From contig CAWAHF010000002.1 of the NCBI GenBank assembly GCA_963781805.1, positions 1 to 49,208 of the forward strand: 49,208 nt of DNA, given 5' to 3'. Positions 34,201-43,163 of this stretch are shown in pieces. Each line of letters starts with the position of its first letter. Within the stretch, counting starts at the first letter, position 1. The stretch comes from JAFGPL01 sp963781805. Lineage in GTDB: Bacteria; Bacteroidota; Bacteroidia; Bacteroidales; UBA10428. Under the pieces are notes generated by a model that worked only from the letters and a program-made list of their open reading frames with translations, had not been told where the DNA came from and searched no databases. The translations under genes were made by a program, and so were the position numbers.

Positions 34201-34650
34201 CCTAAAGCACCAGAGGTTCTGGGTTGTGCATATGTAATTCCTTTAACTCAAGTTGAATACAACAATACATATGGGATGAGCAGGGATGACGAAGTAGAAG
34301 CTATTGCAATGAATGTCTCATTGAATTTTGAAATAGAACAGGGTTGGAGACCTGAAGATGTTTCGAAAAATAATGAAGGATATGATATCCGTTCAACCAG
34401 TCCAGATGAATTTAAGCGATACATTGAAGTTAAAGGCAGAAGTTCAGAAGGTGGAGTTATGCTATCCGAGAATGAAATGAATCGCTTGGCTCAATTGGGA
34501 GACACGGCATGGTTGTATATGGTGATGAATTGTAAGTCCAAACCAGAATTATTTCGGATTCAGAATCCAGCTAAGAGGTTGAAGTTTGAGTTAAAAACAA
34601 AGGGTGTGCAATATTTTCTTCCAATGGAAGAGTGGAAAAATAAAATTTAA
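31237..34650 (+). CDS. SNF2-type helicase with C-terminal DUF3883 (Hma-system helicase)
   Basis: 1137 residues. Walker A is LADDTGAGKT (about 122-131), the DEAH box is IVFDEAHKLSA (223-226), and helicase C motifs include IGTDAAGEGINLQFCRLL and QRMGRIHRYGQKK. The last 100 residues match DUF3883, a PD-(D/E)XK-related domain: EQGWRPEDVSKNNEGYDIRS followed by RYIEVKGRSSEG. Such helicases translocate on DNA and belong to restriction-like defence systems. The stop is two bases from the start of the methylase gene. With methylase and ATPase following in order, this matches the Hma (helicase-methylase-ATPase) system as I remember it from defence catalogues. Role in defence inferred from family and context. 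Confidence 0.88.
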   Translation: MVETGQIVKNLIPSEPVTINKVQKLGSMVSLAFTGVNTNRANTKVISLADYENLEVLTKEGSFNFTGDPVKFALFAEAERINSAYQFDPLFAVNCSIVDPLPHQVEAVYKFLLPLPKIRFLLADDTGAGKTIMTGLLIKELMMRGLLERILVITPGGLTKQWQEDEMYAKFNIQFTLVNRSLFSSDPNIFHTSPRIVTSIDFISREDILNVAVNSHWDMIVFDEAHKLSAYDYGTKVYKSKRYQAAQMLSQQCEHLLLLTATPHRGRTDTFKKLLQLLDEDIFATDEIASARVKEIEHNGINKFFIRRLKEDMKNWEGKPLFKERFTRTVSYKLTPEEKELYDAVTNYLTKKKEEASETNNIHVSLTLTVMQRRLVSSIFAIKNTLFRRWNALQGIVDEVNKNPNLWSQRHKLEGFDIDGIDDYDELGDEERDALEDILSDPRKFKLFTTAKSLQEIQEEAREVKRLFEMADNLYKKNQEEQKFKELQKMLVSQKVIDGEKLVIFTEHKDTLYYLEERLAKSSGYKVATIHGGKSVDERREAQWSFATPETQILIGTDAAGEGINLQFCRLLINWDIPWNPNRLEQRMGRIHRYGQKKDVLVFNMVASNTREGQVLERLLGKLDIIREGLGDDRVYDVIQDVLEDVSLEEVMNSVLIGKKSKLDDFLSQDDEQLKAKFSEKITEQKEKLAHSTVDYKDARILKEHSDERRLQPIYIRLFFEKAFKQVGGEYTEIRQSIYRIDKLPEQLAQALKQDYNIFADTIRQIQFCFDKQIFLEYLNIGDLGKVHYINPSNPLFDSLIKIVRNKYREEMLKGTVLISPVDSQEYFAFFVKSQITDNRTNKNIDSIADERLMLIQKTVDGDFNVTSAAKFIDLHPPAMFAKPIEPPAVINNEAVVEWCFNSVTLQQYEETQIHVTKDAERRKDYLETAFTHVIMDLQIQIQELQGKVLVGDTRAQEKIIKKQERINELIDKKSCRLASLKLMTQLAPKAPEVLGCAYVIPLTQVEYNNTYGMSRDDEVEAIAMNVSLNFEIEQGWRPEDVSKNNEGYDIRSTSPDEFKRYIEVKGRSSEGGVMLSENEMNRLAQLGDTAWLYMVMNCKSKPELFRIQNPAKRLKFELKTKGVQYFLPMEEWKNKI

Positions 34651-34652
34651 AG

Positions 34653-37600
34653 ATGGTACAAGTAAAAAAACTTATTGAAGTTGCCATGCCGATAAAAGAA
34701 ATATCGGCTGAAAGTGTTAGGGATAAATCAATCAGACATGGGCATATTTCTACATTACAAGTATGGTGGGCAAGAAGACCACTCCCAGTTTGTCGTGCTG
34801 TGGTATTTGCCAGTATAGTGCCAGACCCATTAGATGAGAATTGCCCCCAAGCATTTAAAGATGCAGTTGAAATACTTCTTGGTAAAAATAACAATACAGG
34901 AGACCCATATAAGCCATATGATGATATTCCTTATACTTCTGCAATAGATAAAATGGATGATAACCTTAGAAATAGGTTATTAATGTTTATTGGTAAGTTT
35001 TCTGATAAATATTCTCTAAATGAAAGACAAGGCAGAAAAACCGATGCTAAAGACCTAATAAGTGATGCGAGCTTAATAAAATGGGATAATAGAAATAAAG
35101 ATGAGATTATCAATATAGCACGTAAGCTAATTTGGGTGGCAAATAATCAATCAAATGGAATTAATGCTGATAGTTTACTTAAAGAATTTGATAAGTATTT
35201 CACGATAATTAAGGATGCGGAAGCGGATTTATATTTAACGATTGATAGGCATATTAGCACCGAAAAAATAATAGCGAAAGAATTAAAACTTCACAATGCG
35301 ATTAATTCATTCTTAGGAAGAATGCCCAAAGTTTTTGACCCGTTTGCAGGTGGTGGTGCAATACCACTGGAAGCAGCACGATTAGGCTGTAATAGTTTTG
35401 GGAATGATATTAATCCTGTTGCGCATATAATCCAAAAAGGAAGTGTAGAATTTCCACAAAAATACGGTAAACCAATAACTTACAGTAAATCTGAATTTTT
35501 AAAACTATATGGGGAAAATGAATTTAATAAAGTGCCCAACGAAAATAGAATTTATGAAAACGGAACACCCATTGGGATTAAAATAGCAAATAGGCTTTCA
35601 TTTGATGTTGAGTTTTACGCAAAGAAAATGTTGGTTTTAGCTGAGAAGGAGATTGGAAACTTTTATCCTTCAAATGAAAAAGGTCAGAAACCAATTGCTT
35701 ATTATTGGTCAAGAACTGCCACTTGTAGCAATCCTTCATGCAAAGCTGAAATCCCATTATTAAGGCAATTTTACCTTGCTAATACTAAAACAAAACAGGT
35801 ACATCTTAAACCTATTATAACGGGGAATTCAGTTGAATTTGAAATTAGAAGTGGCAAAATTGATGTGGAAGGTTGGCTTGCAAGAGGTAATATGATTTGT
35901 CCTTGCTGCAACAATGCAACTGATGTAAATACAATAAAACAGCAGTTCCTTAAACGGACAACAAAGGAGCGCATTTTGGCAGTAATTTGGGAAGGAGCTA
36001 ACGGGAAAGAGTACAAGAAACCTACAGATAGAGAAATTGAAATAATTAGATTAATCCCTGAAAATATTGAAAGACCGCAAGAGCTGATGCCGCAGAACGA
36101 TTCACAGAATCTTAAAATTCCTTTATGGGGATTTAAAAGTTTTGGTGATATGTTCTCTAACCGTCAATTGTTGGCGATTCAGACGCTGATTTCAAAATTG
36201 GTTGAAATAAAACTTTTGGTTAATGGAAATGAGAGTGAATACAAAAAAGCAATTATTACATATCTCAGCATCCTAATAAATCGGATTACACCACGAACAA
36301 ATATGTTTGGACTTTGGAATACAATTGGAGAAAAAATTGAACATGTGTTTGGCAGACAGGCTATTCCAATGGTTTTTGATTATCCAGAAAGCAATGTATT
36401 TGCAACTACTGGTGGCGGTGCATTGAATCAATTAGATTGGATTTTAAGATATATTGAAAGTGAATCAATCTCAAAATTCCATGCAATTTGTAATCATACC
36501 TCAAGTGGAGATAAAACTCAATTTGAACCAAAATCCTTAACTTGTGTAGTTACCGACCCACCATATTATGATGCCATTGCTTATGCAGATTTATCAGATT
36601 TCTTTTATGTTTGGTATAAAAGGACTATAAGTGATATTTATCCATTAGATTTTTCCACTCCACAAACGCCAAAAACTGATGAGTGCACTGCGTTAAAACA
36701 TCATCATAACGGTAATATCCAGAAAGCAAATACCCACTTTGAGACAAAACTAACTCAGATATTTGATGCAATTGAACAGCAAACATTGGATTTAGTAAGT
36801 ATAATGTATGCGCACCAAAGTACACAAGCATGGTCGACATTATGTAACTCGATTCTTGGTGCAAGAATGAATATTACTGGCAGTTGGGCAATAGATACTG
36901 AGAGAAGTTCAGCAGGAGTCAAAGCAAAAAGTGCTTTTCTATCTTCCTCCGTAACGGTTTCATGCAAACCAATAATTAGGGGTGGGGTTGGTGAGTATAA
37001 GTTAATTAAAAAAGCTATCGATAAAACTGTTGAGAGTGAAGTTAAAGAATTGTACAGTTTAGGATTTAGAGGTGCTGATTTATTGACTGCCTGTTTTGGT
37101 CAAGCAGTGAGTGAATTTGGCAAATTTGATAAAGTTGAAAAGGCTGATGGTAGCGAGGTAACAGTTATTGATTTATTGGATATGGCGAGAGAAAGTGCAT
37201 TCAATGCTTTGCTCAAGGGTTTTGAAGGTGACGATTTCACTAAATTTTATATTGGTTGGCTACAATTATATAGTTTTAGTGAAAGCGATTTCGATGATGC
37301 CGCTAAGTTTTCAAGAGTGGGGTTGACAATTAATGTTTCTGATTTATTCACTCATAATATATTTATTAAACACGGTAACAAACAGGAATTGGCTGGTTAT
37401 AGAGATAGATTAATAGCAAATCATAAAATCGGAGAGGGAAGTCAAGTCTATATTATTGATAATGTTCATAAAGCAATGTCTCTTTATGCTGGAACAAATA
37501 GAAATGAATTATTAGAATATATTACAAAGGTTGCTCCTACACCTGAGAATTCATTTTGGCGTGTAGTAACGTCCCTATGTGAGGTACTGCCAAAAGGTAG

Positions 37601-37706
37601 TGATGATTATATACAGGCAGCGGGACTCCTACTCGATAAAGAAAGTTTGATTCGTGAAAGCAAAAACATACAACAGTCCAAAACAGCACAGGGAGAACTG
37701 TTTTAA
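34653..37706 (+). CDS. DUF1156 DNA methyltransferase with zinc ribbon (Hma-system methylase)
   Basis: 1017 residues. The N-terminus is DUF1156: KKLIEVAMPIKEISAESVRD, then RHGHISTLQVWWARRPLP. The SAM-binding motif is VFDPFAGGGAIPLEAARLGC (about 226-245), and the catalytic TDPPYYD is near residue 634, typical of amino-methylases acting on adenine N6 or cytosine N4. Cys pairs at about 359 (CSNPSC) and 416 (CPCC) form an inserted zinc ribbon. It would mark self DNA or modify targets. It lies two bases after the helicase and 12 before the ATPase gene. Methylated base and recognition sequence cannot be read from here. Confidence 0.88.
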   Translation: MVQVKKLIEVAMPIKEISAESVRDKSIRHGHISTLQVWWARRPLPVCRAVVFASIVPDPLDENCPQAFKDAVEILLGKNNNTGDPYKPYDDIPYTSAIDKMDDNLRNRLLMFIGKFSDKYSLNERQGRKTDAKDLISDASLIKWDNRNKDEIINIARKLIWVANNQSNGINADSLLKEFDKYFTIIKDAEADLYLTIDRHISTEKIIAKELKLHNAINSFLGRMPKVFDPFAGGGAIPLEAARLGCNSFGNDINPVAHIIQKGSVEFPQKYGKPITYSKSEFLKLYGENEFNKVPNENRIYENGTPIGIKIANRLSFDVEFYAKKMLVLAEKEIGNFYPSNEKGQKPIAYYWSRTATCSNPSCKAEIPLLRQFYLANTKTKQVHLKPIITGNSVEFEIRSGKIDVEGWLARGNMICPCCNNATDVNTIKQQFLKRTTKERILAVIWEGANGKEYKKPTDREIEIIRLIPENIERPQELMPQNDSQNLKIPLWGFKSFGDMFSNRQLLAIQTLISKLVEIKLLVNGNESEYKKAIITYLSILINRITPRTNMFGLWNTIGEKIEHVFGRQAIPMVFDYPESNVFATTGGGALNQLDWILRYIESESISKFHAICNHTSSGDKTQFEPKSLTCVVTDPPYYDAIAYADLSDFFYVWYKRTISDIYPLDFSTPQTPKTDECTALKHHHNGNIQKANTHFETKLTQIFDAIEQQTLDLVSIMYAHQSTQAWSTLCNSILGARMNITGSWAIDTERSSAGVKAKSAFLSSSVTVSCKPIIRGGVGEYKLIKKAIDKTVESEVKELYSLGFRGADLLTACFGQAVSEFGKFDKVEKADGSEVTVIDLLDMARESAFNALLKGFEGDDFTKFYIGWLQLYSFSESDFDDAAKFSRVGLTINVSDLFTHNIFIKHGNKQELAGYRDRLIANHKIGEGSQVYIIDNVHKAMSLYAGTNRNELLEYITKVAPTPENSFWRVVTSLCEVLPKGSDDYIQAAGLLLDKESLIRESKNIQQSKTAQGELF

Positions 37707-37718
37707 AATTATATTAAA

Positions 37719-40700
37719 ATGACAAAAGATTCTCTTTTCAAAGCATTGGGTCTGTTTATTGAAGCATTCAGACCCTACATAGTTTTAAAATTAACTGAAA
37801 AGGCTGGCGATAAGTGGGATAAATGGTTTTTTGAGGCATTAAGTGATGCTCAGAAAGATAACTGGGAACTGGGTATAAGGAATGGGACACCACCTGTTAA
37901 CCTTATTGATTTCCACCATTTAAAATCATTTGCAATTAAATACAAAGATATACTGAAACCAGATTTTGGAAGGGATACTAACAAATTACCTACATGGTTG
38001 GAAGAAATTGCCGATGTTCGACACAAATGCAACCACTTTCAGGATGTCGAAGAACGAGATATTCGCAGGGCATTTGATAATATGATTGATATAGCGAACT
38101 TCATCAAGTTGAAAGACTTGAAAGCAGAACTGGAAAAACTTCAGAAAAATGAGGTCGTTGAACCGAAAGTTATTATATCAAAAAATACATCAGGAATTGT
38201 TCCTTGGTTTAAAAATGTCACCCCACACCTCGATATAAGACAAGGTAATCTTGATGAATCTGTTTTTGCTGCAAATCTTGCCGAAGTTGCCCTTGGTCAT
38301 GGAAGAGAAGTGTATCAAAATCCGAGCGTTTTCTTTGCCAAAACATATTTTACTTCTGGCTTAAAGAACATTGCAAAACGGGTTATTAAAGGTCTAAATG
38401 GTGAAGAGGATGCAGAAAACAGAGTAATATCATTACAAACTGGCTTTGGTGGTGGCAAGACCCATACTCTGATATCCCTTTATCATATTGCAAAATCAGG
38501 AAAAAAACTGGGTAATTTATTTCAAACAAGCAACCTGCTGGACTATATAGGAAGACCAGATTTTGATAATGCATCCATTGCAATTTTCACCAATTCAACA
38601 AATGACCCAACCCAAGGCAGAAAGGTCGATGATGGACTTACAATTAAAACCATTTGGGGTGAATTGGCATATCAATTGGCTGGGAAAGCTGGTTATGAAA
38701 TTGTCAAACCAAATGATGAAAATCGCACTGCACCAAAAGGCATTTTCAAAGATGTTCTTAAAAAGACAAACAATGCCTTGATTCTGATTGATGAATTAGC
38801 GGATTATTGTGTTTCAGCTTCAGGGGTTCAAGTAGGTGGTTCAACACTCTCAGACCAAACAATTTCATTTATTCAGGAATTGTCAGAAACTGTTTCAAGT
38901 ATGAATAAATGTGTTGTTGTTGCAACATTACCAGCTTCAGTAGAAGAAGTAGCAAATTCAGAAAGTGCAGCACAAATATTAAATAGTCTTTCAAATCGTT
39001 TGGGAAGAGTTGGTGCAGATACTAAACCTGTTGCTGATGAAGAAATTTTTGAAGTCATCAGGCATCGATTATTTGAAGATTTGGGGTCTCAAGAAATAAT
39101 TGACTCTACTATCTTGAAATACTCAGAACTTTACAATGACTTAAAAACCGAAATACCTGATTATGCTTCCCGTTCAGAATACAAAGAGCGGATAAAGAAA
39201 TCCTACCCTTTCCATCCAGAATTAATTGATGTATTCAGAATCAAATGGGCAAGCAATCACAATTTCCAGCGTACCCGTGGTGTTTTAAGGTTATTAGCAT
39301 CCATAGTAACCGACCTTTGGAGAAGACAAGAATCCTTAACTGGAACTAATGCGCTAATTCATACATCTGATGTGAATTTTGCTAATCTTGATGCATTATC
39401 TGGTCAGCTAAAGAAACTCTACGGGAATGGCTATGATGCTGTCCTCTCTGCTGATGTCTCTGGTCAGAGTTCTAATGCATTTCGGATTGATAAATCTAAA
39501 AAGGAACTCGGTGATTTCAATCTTGCAGAAGGTTTGGCATCCACAATTCTGCTGGGGAGTTTTGGTAGCTCAGGTTCAAATAAGGGGACAAGTGTACAGG
39601 AACTTAAGTTGGCATGCATAAAACCCAGTTCATTCAACCATAACAATATTCATACAGCATTGGATTTATTGGAAGAGCATGCGCATTATTTGTATTACAG
39701 TACCACAGGTCAGAAGCGATATTGGTTTCATACTAAACCCAATATTAATATTCTTATAAATCAGGCAAAAGGGGATATTAAAAATATTGATATCGAAGCC
39801 GAGATAATAAGACGACTAAATGACAAGTCCAGAAATATTCAATTTTTTAATACAATTGTGAACCCCTCTGATGATATACCAGAGCAGCAGAAACCCACCT
39901 TGGTAATTCTAAGTCCAAAATACCTTGCAAATCCTGATCAGTTAAATGGTAACACCAAACCCATTATAGAAAAAATAGCGACCAAAAAAGGGAATACTGA
40001 AAGAATCTACCGAAATACCATGTTATTTCTGGTTTGTTCAGAAGTAACATTTGGAAAATTGCAATCAGATGTTCGTGATTACCTTGCTTGTTCAAAGATA
40101 AGTTTTGAATACGCAAACCAATTGGAGAAAGACCAGAAAGACGAAGTAAAAAGAAAAGTTGAAGAATCATCAAAGCAAAGTGAAGTTTCTCTCGTTGCTG
40201 CATACAGTATCCTTGTCAAGTTTTCGGTAAAGAATGGGGTTGAAAAACTTCTTCTAAGGCAGTTTAAAGAGAGTTTGGACAGTCAAATCAATAATAACGT
40301 CATATCCACTTTAAAAGACGAAGAATGGCTTCTGGATGCAGTTGGATTGGGTATTCTTCGAAACAATAATTTGTTACCATCTGAAGAGAATGCAATAAAA
40401 GTTAAGGATATTTATGAAGCATTTATTCGTTTCGATGACAAACCTATGATATCTGGTATAAATGCGATTCAGACCAGTTTGCTGCGATACTGCACAAATG
40501 GTGATTTCTGCATTGCTTCAGGTGACGGGAAGGAATTCACTAAGATTTTTTATCAGCAACCTGTGCCATTCTTTGATGTGACAGATGCTTCTTATTGGTT
40601 AATTGATAAAAGCAAAAAACCTCAGCCAAAACCTGTTGAATATCCCCCAAGCAATGGAACACCAACTACTTCAGGAGATAAACCAGATATTGCCACTGAT

Positions 40701-40970
40701 ACTGATTCTGGGAAGAAGGATGAAAAAGTTCCAGACATCAAAAAATTCTCAGCGATTACAATTTCAGGTAAAGTCCCACTTGAAAAGTATACTGAGCTAT
40801 TTAACTATTTCATCACTCCATTTGCAATGTCAGGGAATAAGATTGACATTGAAGTTAAATTTAAAATAAAATCTACTGAGGGTAGTCAGTTAGATGAAAC
40901 AAAACAGCAATATAAGAGTGCCAAAGAAGCTGCTAAGCAGTTAGGGTTAGATTTTAAAGAAGATGAGTAG
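37719..40970 (+). CDS. DUF499 AAA+-type ATPase with N-terminal HEPN-like domain (Hma-system ATPase)
   Basis: 1083 residues. Residues 1-130 resemble a Swt1-type HEPN domain: DVRHKCNHFQ gives R-x4-H (about 99-106). Then comes the DUF499 ATPase: Walker A LQTGFGGGKTHT (about 240), Walker B ALILIDELADYC (about 355), and an arginine-rich sensor region (NRLGRVGAD). The C-terminal third includes a Pro/Ser-rich linker and a final domain ending in KEAAKQLGLDF. DUF499 proteins accompany DUF1156 methylases in predicted restriction-like systems. Its small downstream neighbour follows after 31 bases. Whether the HEPN part cuts RNA is open. Confidence 0.85.
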   Translation: MTKDSLFKALGLFIEAFRPYIVLKLTEKAGDKWDKWFFEALSDAQKDNWELGIRNGTPPVNLIDFHHLKSFAIKYKDILKPDFGRDTNKLPTWLEEIADVRHKCNHFQDVEERDIRRAFDNMIDIANFIKLKDLKAELEKLQKNEVVEPKVIISKNTSGIVPWFKNVTPHLDIRQGNLDESVFAANLAEVALGHGREVYQNPSVFFAKTYFTSGLKNIAKRVIKGLNGEEDAENRVISLQTGFGGGKTHTLISLYHIAKSGKKLGNLFQTSNLLDYIGRPDFDNASIAIFTNSTNDPTQGRKVDDGLTIKTIWGELAYQLAGKAGYEIVKPNDENRTAPKGIFKDVLKKTNNALILIDELADYCVSASGVQVGGSTLSDQTISFIQELSETVSSMNKCVVVATLPASVEEVANSESAAQILNSLSNRLGRVGADTKPVADEEIFEVIRHRLFEDLGSQEIIDSTILKYSELYNDLKTEIPDYASRSEYKERIKKSYPFHPELIDVFRIKWASNHNFQRTRGVLRLLASIVTDLWRRQESLTGTNALIHTSDVNFANLDALSGQLKKLYGNGYDAVLSADVSGQSSNAFRIDKSKKELGDFNLAEGLASTILLGSFGSSGSNKGTSVQELKLACIKPSSFNHNNIHTALDLLEEHAHYLYYSTTGQKRYWFHTKPNINILINQAKGDIKNIDIEAEIIRRLNDKSRNIQFFNTIVNPSDDIPEQQKPTLVILSPKYLANPDQLNGNTKPIIEKIATKKGNTERIYRNTMLFLVCSEVTFGKLQSDVRDYLACSKISFEYANQLEKDQKDEVKRKVEESSKQSEVSLVAAYSILVKFSVKNGVEKLLLRQFKESLDSQINNNVISTLKDEEWLLDAVGLGILRNNNLLPSEENAIKVKDIYEAFIRFDDKPMISGINAIQTSLLRYCTNGDFCIASGDGKEFTKIFYQQPVPFFDVTDASYWLIDKSKKPQPKPVEYPPSNGTPTTSGDKPDIATDTDSGKKDEKVPDIKKFSAITISGKVPLEKYTELFNYFITPFAMSGNKIDIEVKFKIKSTEGSQLDETKQQYKSAKEAAKQLGLDFKEDE

Positions 40971-41001
40971 TATAAAGTAATTATAATACTAATTAATTAT
41001 C

Positions 41002-41289
41002 ATGGGTAAACCGAAGTTAACGGATTCAAAAATCAATCTTTTAGGCAAAGAATTTGCCATAATTTTACATGATTATTGTATTGAGGAAGAGAATTACACA
41101 AACTGGGATTCAAGTGATTATATGACTTTTGCTGATAAAAATTATGATGATTTTGTTCAAGTTGCATTATATGAAGGTTATATCGAAACCTCAGAAAAGA
41201 AGTTTTTTAAAACTTACACTGATTATATTCATGATAGAATTAAAAAAATTGCCATTGATGTGTTAAAAGATTTAATAAAGGATAGATAA
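41002..41289 (+). CDS. Small hypothetical protein of the Hma operon, 95 aa
   Basis: Not recognised. Acidic and aromatic N-terminal half (CIEEENYTNWDSSDYMTFAD), basic helical C-terminus (IHDRIKKIAIDVLKDLIKDR). It lies 31 bases after the DUF499 gene and 29 before the HEPN-like gene, so it belongs to the same transcript. It could be an accessory or regulatory subunit. No database-known domain is visible to me. Confidence 0.55.
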   Translation: MGKPKLTDSKINLLGKEFAIILHDYCIEEENYTNWDSSDYMTFADKNYDDFVQVALYEGYIETSEKKFFKTYTDYIHDRIKKIAIDVLKDLIKDR

Positions 41290-41318
41290 GCCAAGACGAA
41301 TACTTAATAAAACTTAAA

Positions 41319-42230
41319 ATGTATTGGAAAAGCATCCCGCTCGAAAGTATAATTTCCAGAAACGTTATTTACTTCGATTATGAAAAGAAAGAAGTCTGCA
41401 AGAGAATATGTGATGTACTAATGATTGATTGCTTTCCAGACTTAAATGAGAAAAAGTACTGGATACTTAAAAATGATAAATGGGAATCAAGAAATATATT
41501 TTATTCTGAAGACCTTTTAAATATAAATGATGCCTTCGACTCAAAACTTACAGATTTATTTGCAAGGACAGAAAGCAATGTCTTATTTACTACTAATGAA
41601 TGTTATGTTGACGGAGTAATTCATTTTACTAACTATGAAAATAAAGAAGTTTTTAATGCTCTTTATCAAAATATTCATGTGTTTGAAAGGAAATTACGGT
41701 TATTGCTAAATTCATTAAATCATAATTATGAAAAATTTATAGATTATTATGAGCATCGAATAAGAAATTGCAAACCAAAAAATTTAAAATTTTTGGAAGG
41801 TAAAATTAATACAATGAAATCGGAGAAATTTAAAAAGAACTCTTTGAAATTTAAACCTTTAGAAAAATTAGATTTGAGAGAATTAATTGAATATTCTATT
41901 TCAGATTTTCACAATTCTGAAGAATTGACAAAAATTGGATTGAAGAATACTCGCACAAAAATTCATCCAGACAAATTGGGAGACCTTAGAAATACAATTA
42001 TGCATTCTATAAATGTTTCTGGTGAGAATATTTATATTTCACATAATTTCACTGAGTTTAAAAATTATTTTGATGCAATACAGGAGTTTAAGGAAGTATT
42101 TAGCCTACTGGCAAAAAGTATCTGCAAAATTGGTATAGAAAATGTAGACCGTCAAAATAAGGCAACTATAGGTATGATTGACAAAATGGATGACCAAACA
42201 ATAAACAATTACTTCTATTCAAATTTCTAA
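41319..42230 (+). CDS. HEPN-motif protein with possible CBS-like front part, 303 aa
   Basis: The C-terminal region reads KIHPDKLGDLRNTIMHSINV, where R-N-x3-H is the R-x4-6-H core of HEPN ribonucleases; helices before and after fit the bundle. The N-terminal 120 residues contain strands and CYVDGVIHFTNYENKEVFNA then LYQNIHVFERKLRLLL. This pattern suggests a CBS-like sensing domain followed by the HEPN bundle, but that is a weak resemblance. It sits inside the Hma operon, 29 bases after a small gene and four before the next. An RNase effector coupled to the system is a plausible reading. Confidence 0.55.
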   Translation: MYWKSIPLESIISRNVIYFDYEKKEVCKRICDVLMIDCFPDLNEKKYWILKNDKWESRNIFYSEDLLNINDAFDSKLTDLFARTESNVLFTTNECYVDGVIHFTNYENKEVFNALYQNIHVFERKLRLLLNSLNHNYEKFIDYYEHRIRNCKPKNLKFLEGKINTMKSEKFKKNSLKFKPLEKLDLRELIEYSISDFHNSEELTKIGLKNTRTKIHPDKLGDLRNTIMHSINVSGENIYISHNFTEFKNYFDAIQEFKEVFSLLAKSICKIGIENVDRQNKATIGMIDKMDDQTINNYFYSNF

Positions 42231-42234
42231 AATT

Positions 42235-42498
42235 ATGAAATCACAAGGTGAAATATATTTCCAAGAGTTTTTAGTGAGATTTAGTACTCTATCAGATGCC
42301 GATGTGGTAGAACTTCTAAACAGTGAAGTTGGAAATAAAGGATGGGGAACTGCACGAGCATCTTATCTGGCTGCCATTCATCATGAATTCCAAAGAAGGA
42401 AAATTGATTATTCGGAAATCGGAGATTCAAAATCTCTATCATTGGCAAATAAAGTAGTTCTAAGAGACAATAAATTAATAATTGCAGGTGAAATTTAA
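42235..42498 (+). CDS. Small hypothetical protein, 87 aa
   Basis: Not recognised. Helical opening (IYFQEFLVRFSTLSDADVVE) and GWGTARASYLAAIHHEFQRR, then a short strand-like tail (VVLRDNKLIIAGEI). Starts four bases after the HEPN-like gene, so translational coupling is likely; a function as its inhibitor or partner would fit, but no evidence goes beyond position. Confidence 0.55.
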   Translation: MKSQGEIYFQEFLVRFSTLSDADVVELLNSEVGNKGWGTARASYLAAIHHEFQRRKIDYSEIGDSKSLSLANKVVLRDNKLIIAGEI

Positions 42499-42522
42499 TC
42501 TTCTTGGAATATTATTGAGTTT

Positions 42523-42930
42523 ATGGAAATCAAAAGAAAAACGTCAAAACCTTTCTCAGCCAATATTACAATAGGACTGAATAGTGGATATGCTGATGAT
42601 AAAACTGATAAAAGTACGTTTGTAAAGTGCCTACAAACATATCAAGAACAGCTAATAAAAGAAAAAGGTATTTATCTCAGTGCGAGTGTCTCTGATTGCA
42701 ATATTATTATGAGTGGGCAGAATGAGCCACATCTAAAACTTCAATTCATAAATTACCCAAAGTTTCCTCTGGAAGGACAGGTTTTGAAGCGTGAAATCGA
42801 AAAGTTAGCCAGACACTTAATGTCAGAATTTAAACAGAATAGAATAGTTATTGAATTCAGTGATGAAACCGTTATGCTGGAAGCATCCGATGAAATAGAC
42901 CCAAGAATTACCTTTAAAACGAGTAAATGA
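42523..42930 (+). CDS. Hypothetical protein, 135 aa, end of the Hma operon
   Basis: Not recognised. Alternating strands and helices (FSANITIGLNSGYAD, GIYLSASVSDCNIIMSGQNE, HLKLQFINYPKFPLEGQVLK) suggest a compact alpha/beta domain of the type that binds nucleotides or proteins. It lies 24 bases after the preceding gene and is the last of seven close genes that begin with the helicase. Confidence 0.55.
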   Translation: MEIKRKTSKPFSANITIGLNSGYADDKTDKSTFVKCLQTYQEQLIKEKGIYLSASVSDCNIIMSGQNEPHLKLQFINYPKFPLEGQVLKREIEKLARHLMSEFKQNRIVIEFSDETVMLEASDEIDPRITFKTSK

Positions 42931-42970
42931 ATTTCATTCTCATGTGATTCAGTTATCTTTTATTTTTTAT

Positions 42971-42978
42971 TAAATTTG
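42971..42978 (+). promoter_or_regulatory. Bacteroidota-type -7 box TAAATTTG
   Basis: TAAATTTG matches the Bacteroidota -7 consensus TAnnTTTG. No clear -33 TTTG is visible at the right distance, so it is a weak call. It would start a transcript just before a 22-codon ORF (43005-43073, MDSNREAQLHGGKKMGTLVK) and the amidohydrolase gene. Confidence 0.3.
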
Positions 42979-43163
42979 CAGTGATAAACATCAAGAATCC
43001 AAAAATGGATTCCAACCGAGAAGCACAACTCCACGGTGGTAAAAAGATGGGGACGCTCGTCAAAATAAAGTGAAAATCCGATACAGGTTTCTTGATTAAT
43101 TGTTTAATTTAAAACATGCCGATTAACGGCACTCTCAATAAGTGATTTATTTATCTAAAGTCA

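Noticed and set aside
31237..40970. DISARM or BREX system
   Set aside because: No DUF1998 DrmA/DrmB, PLD DrmC, PglZ or BrxC/L genes; the order helicase, DUF1156 methylase, DUF499 fits Hma better.
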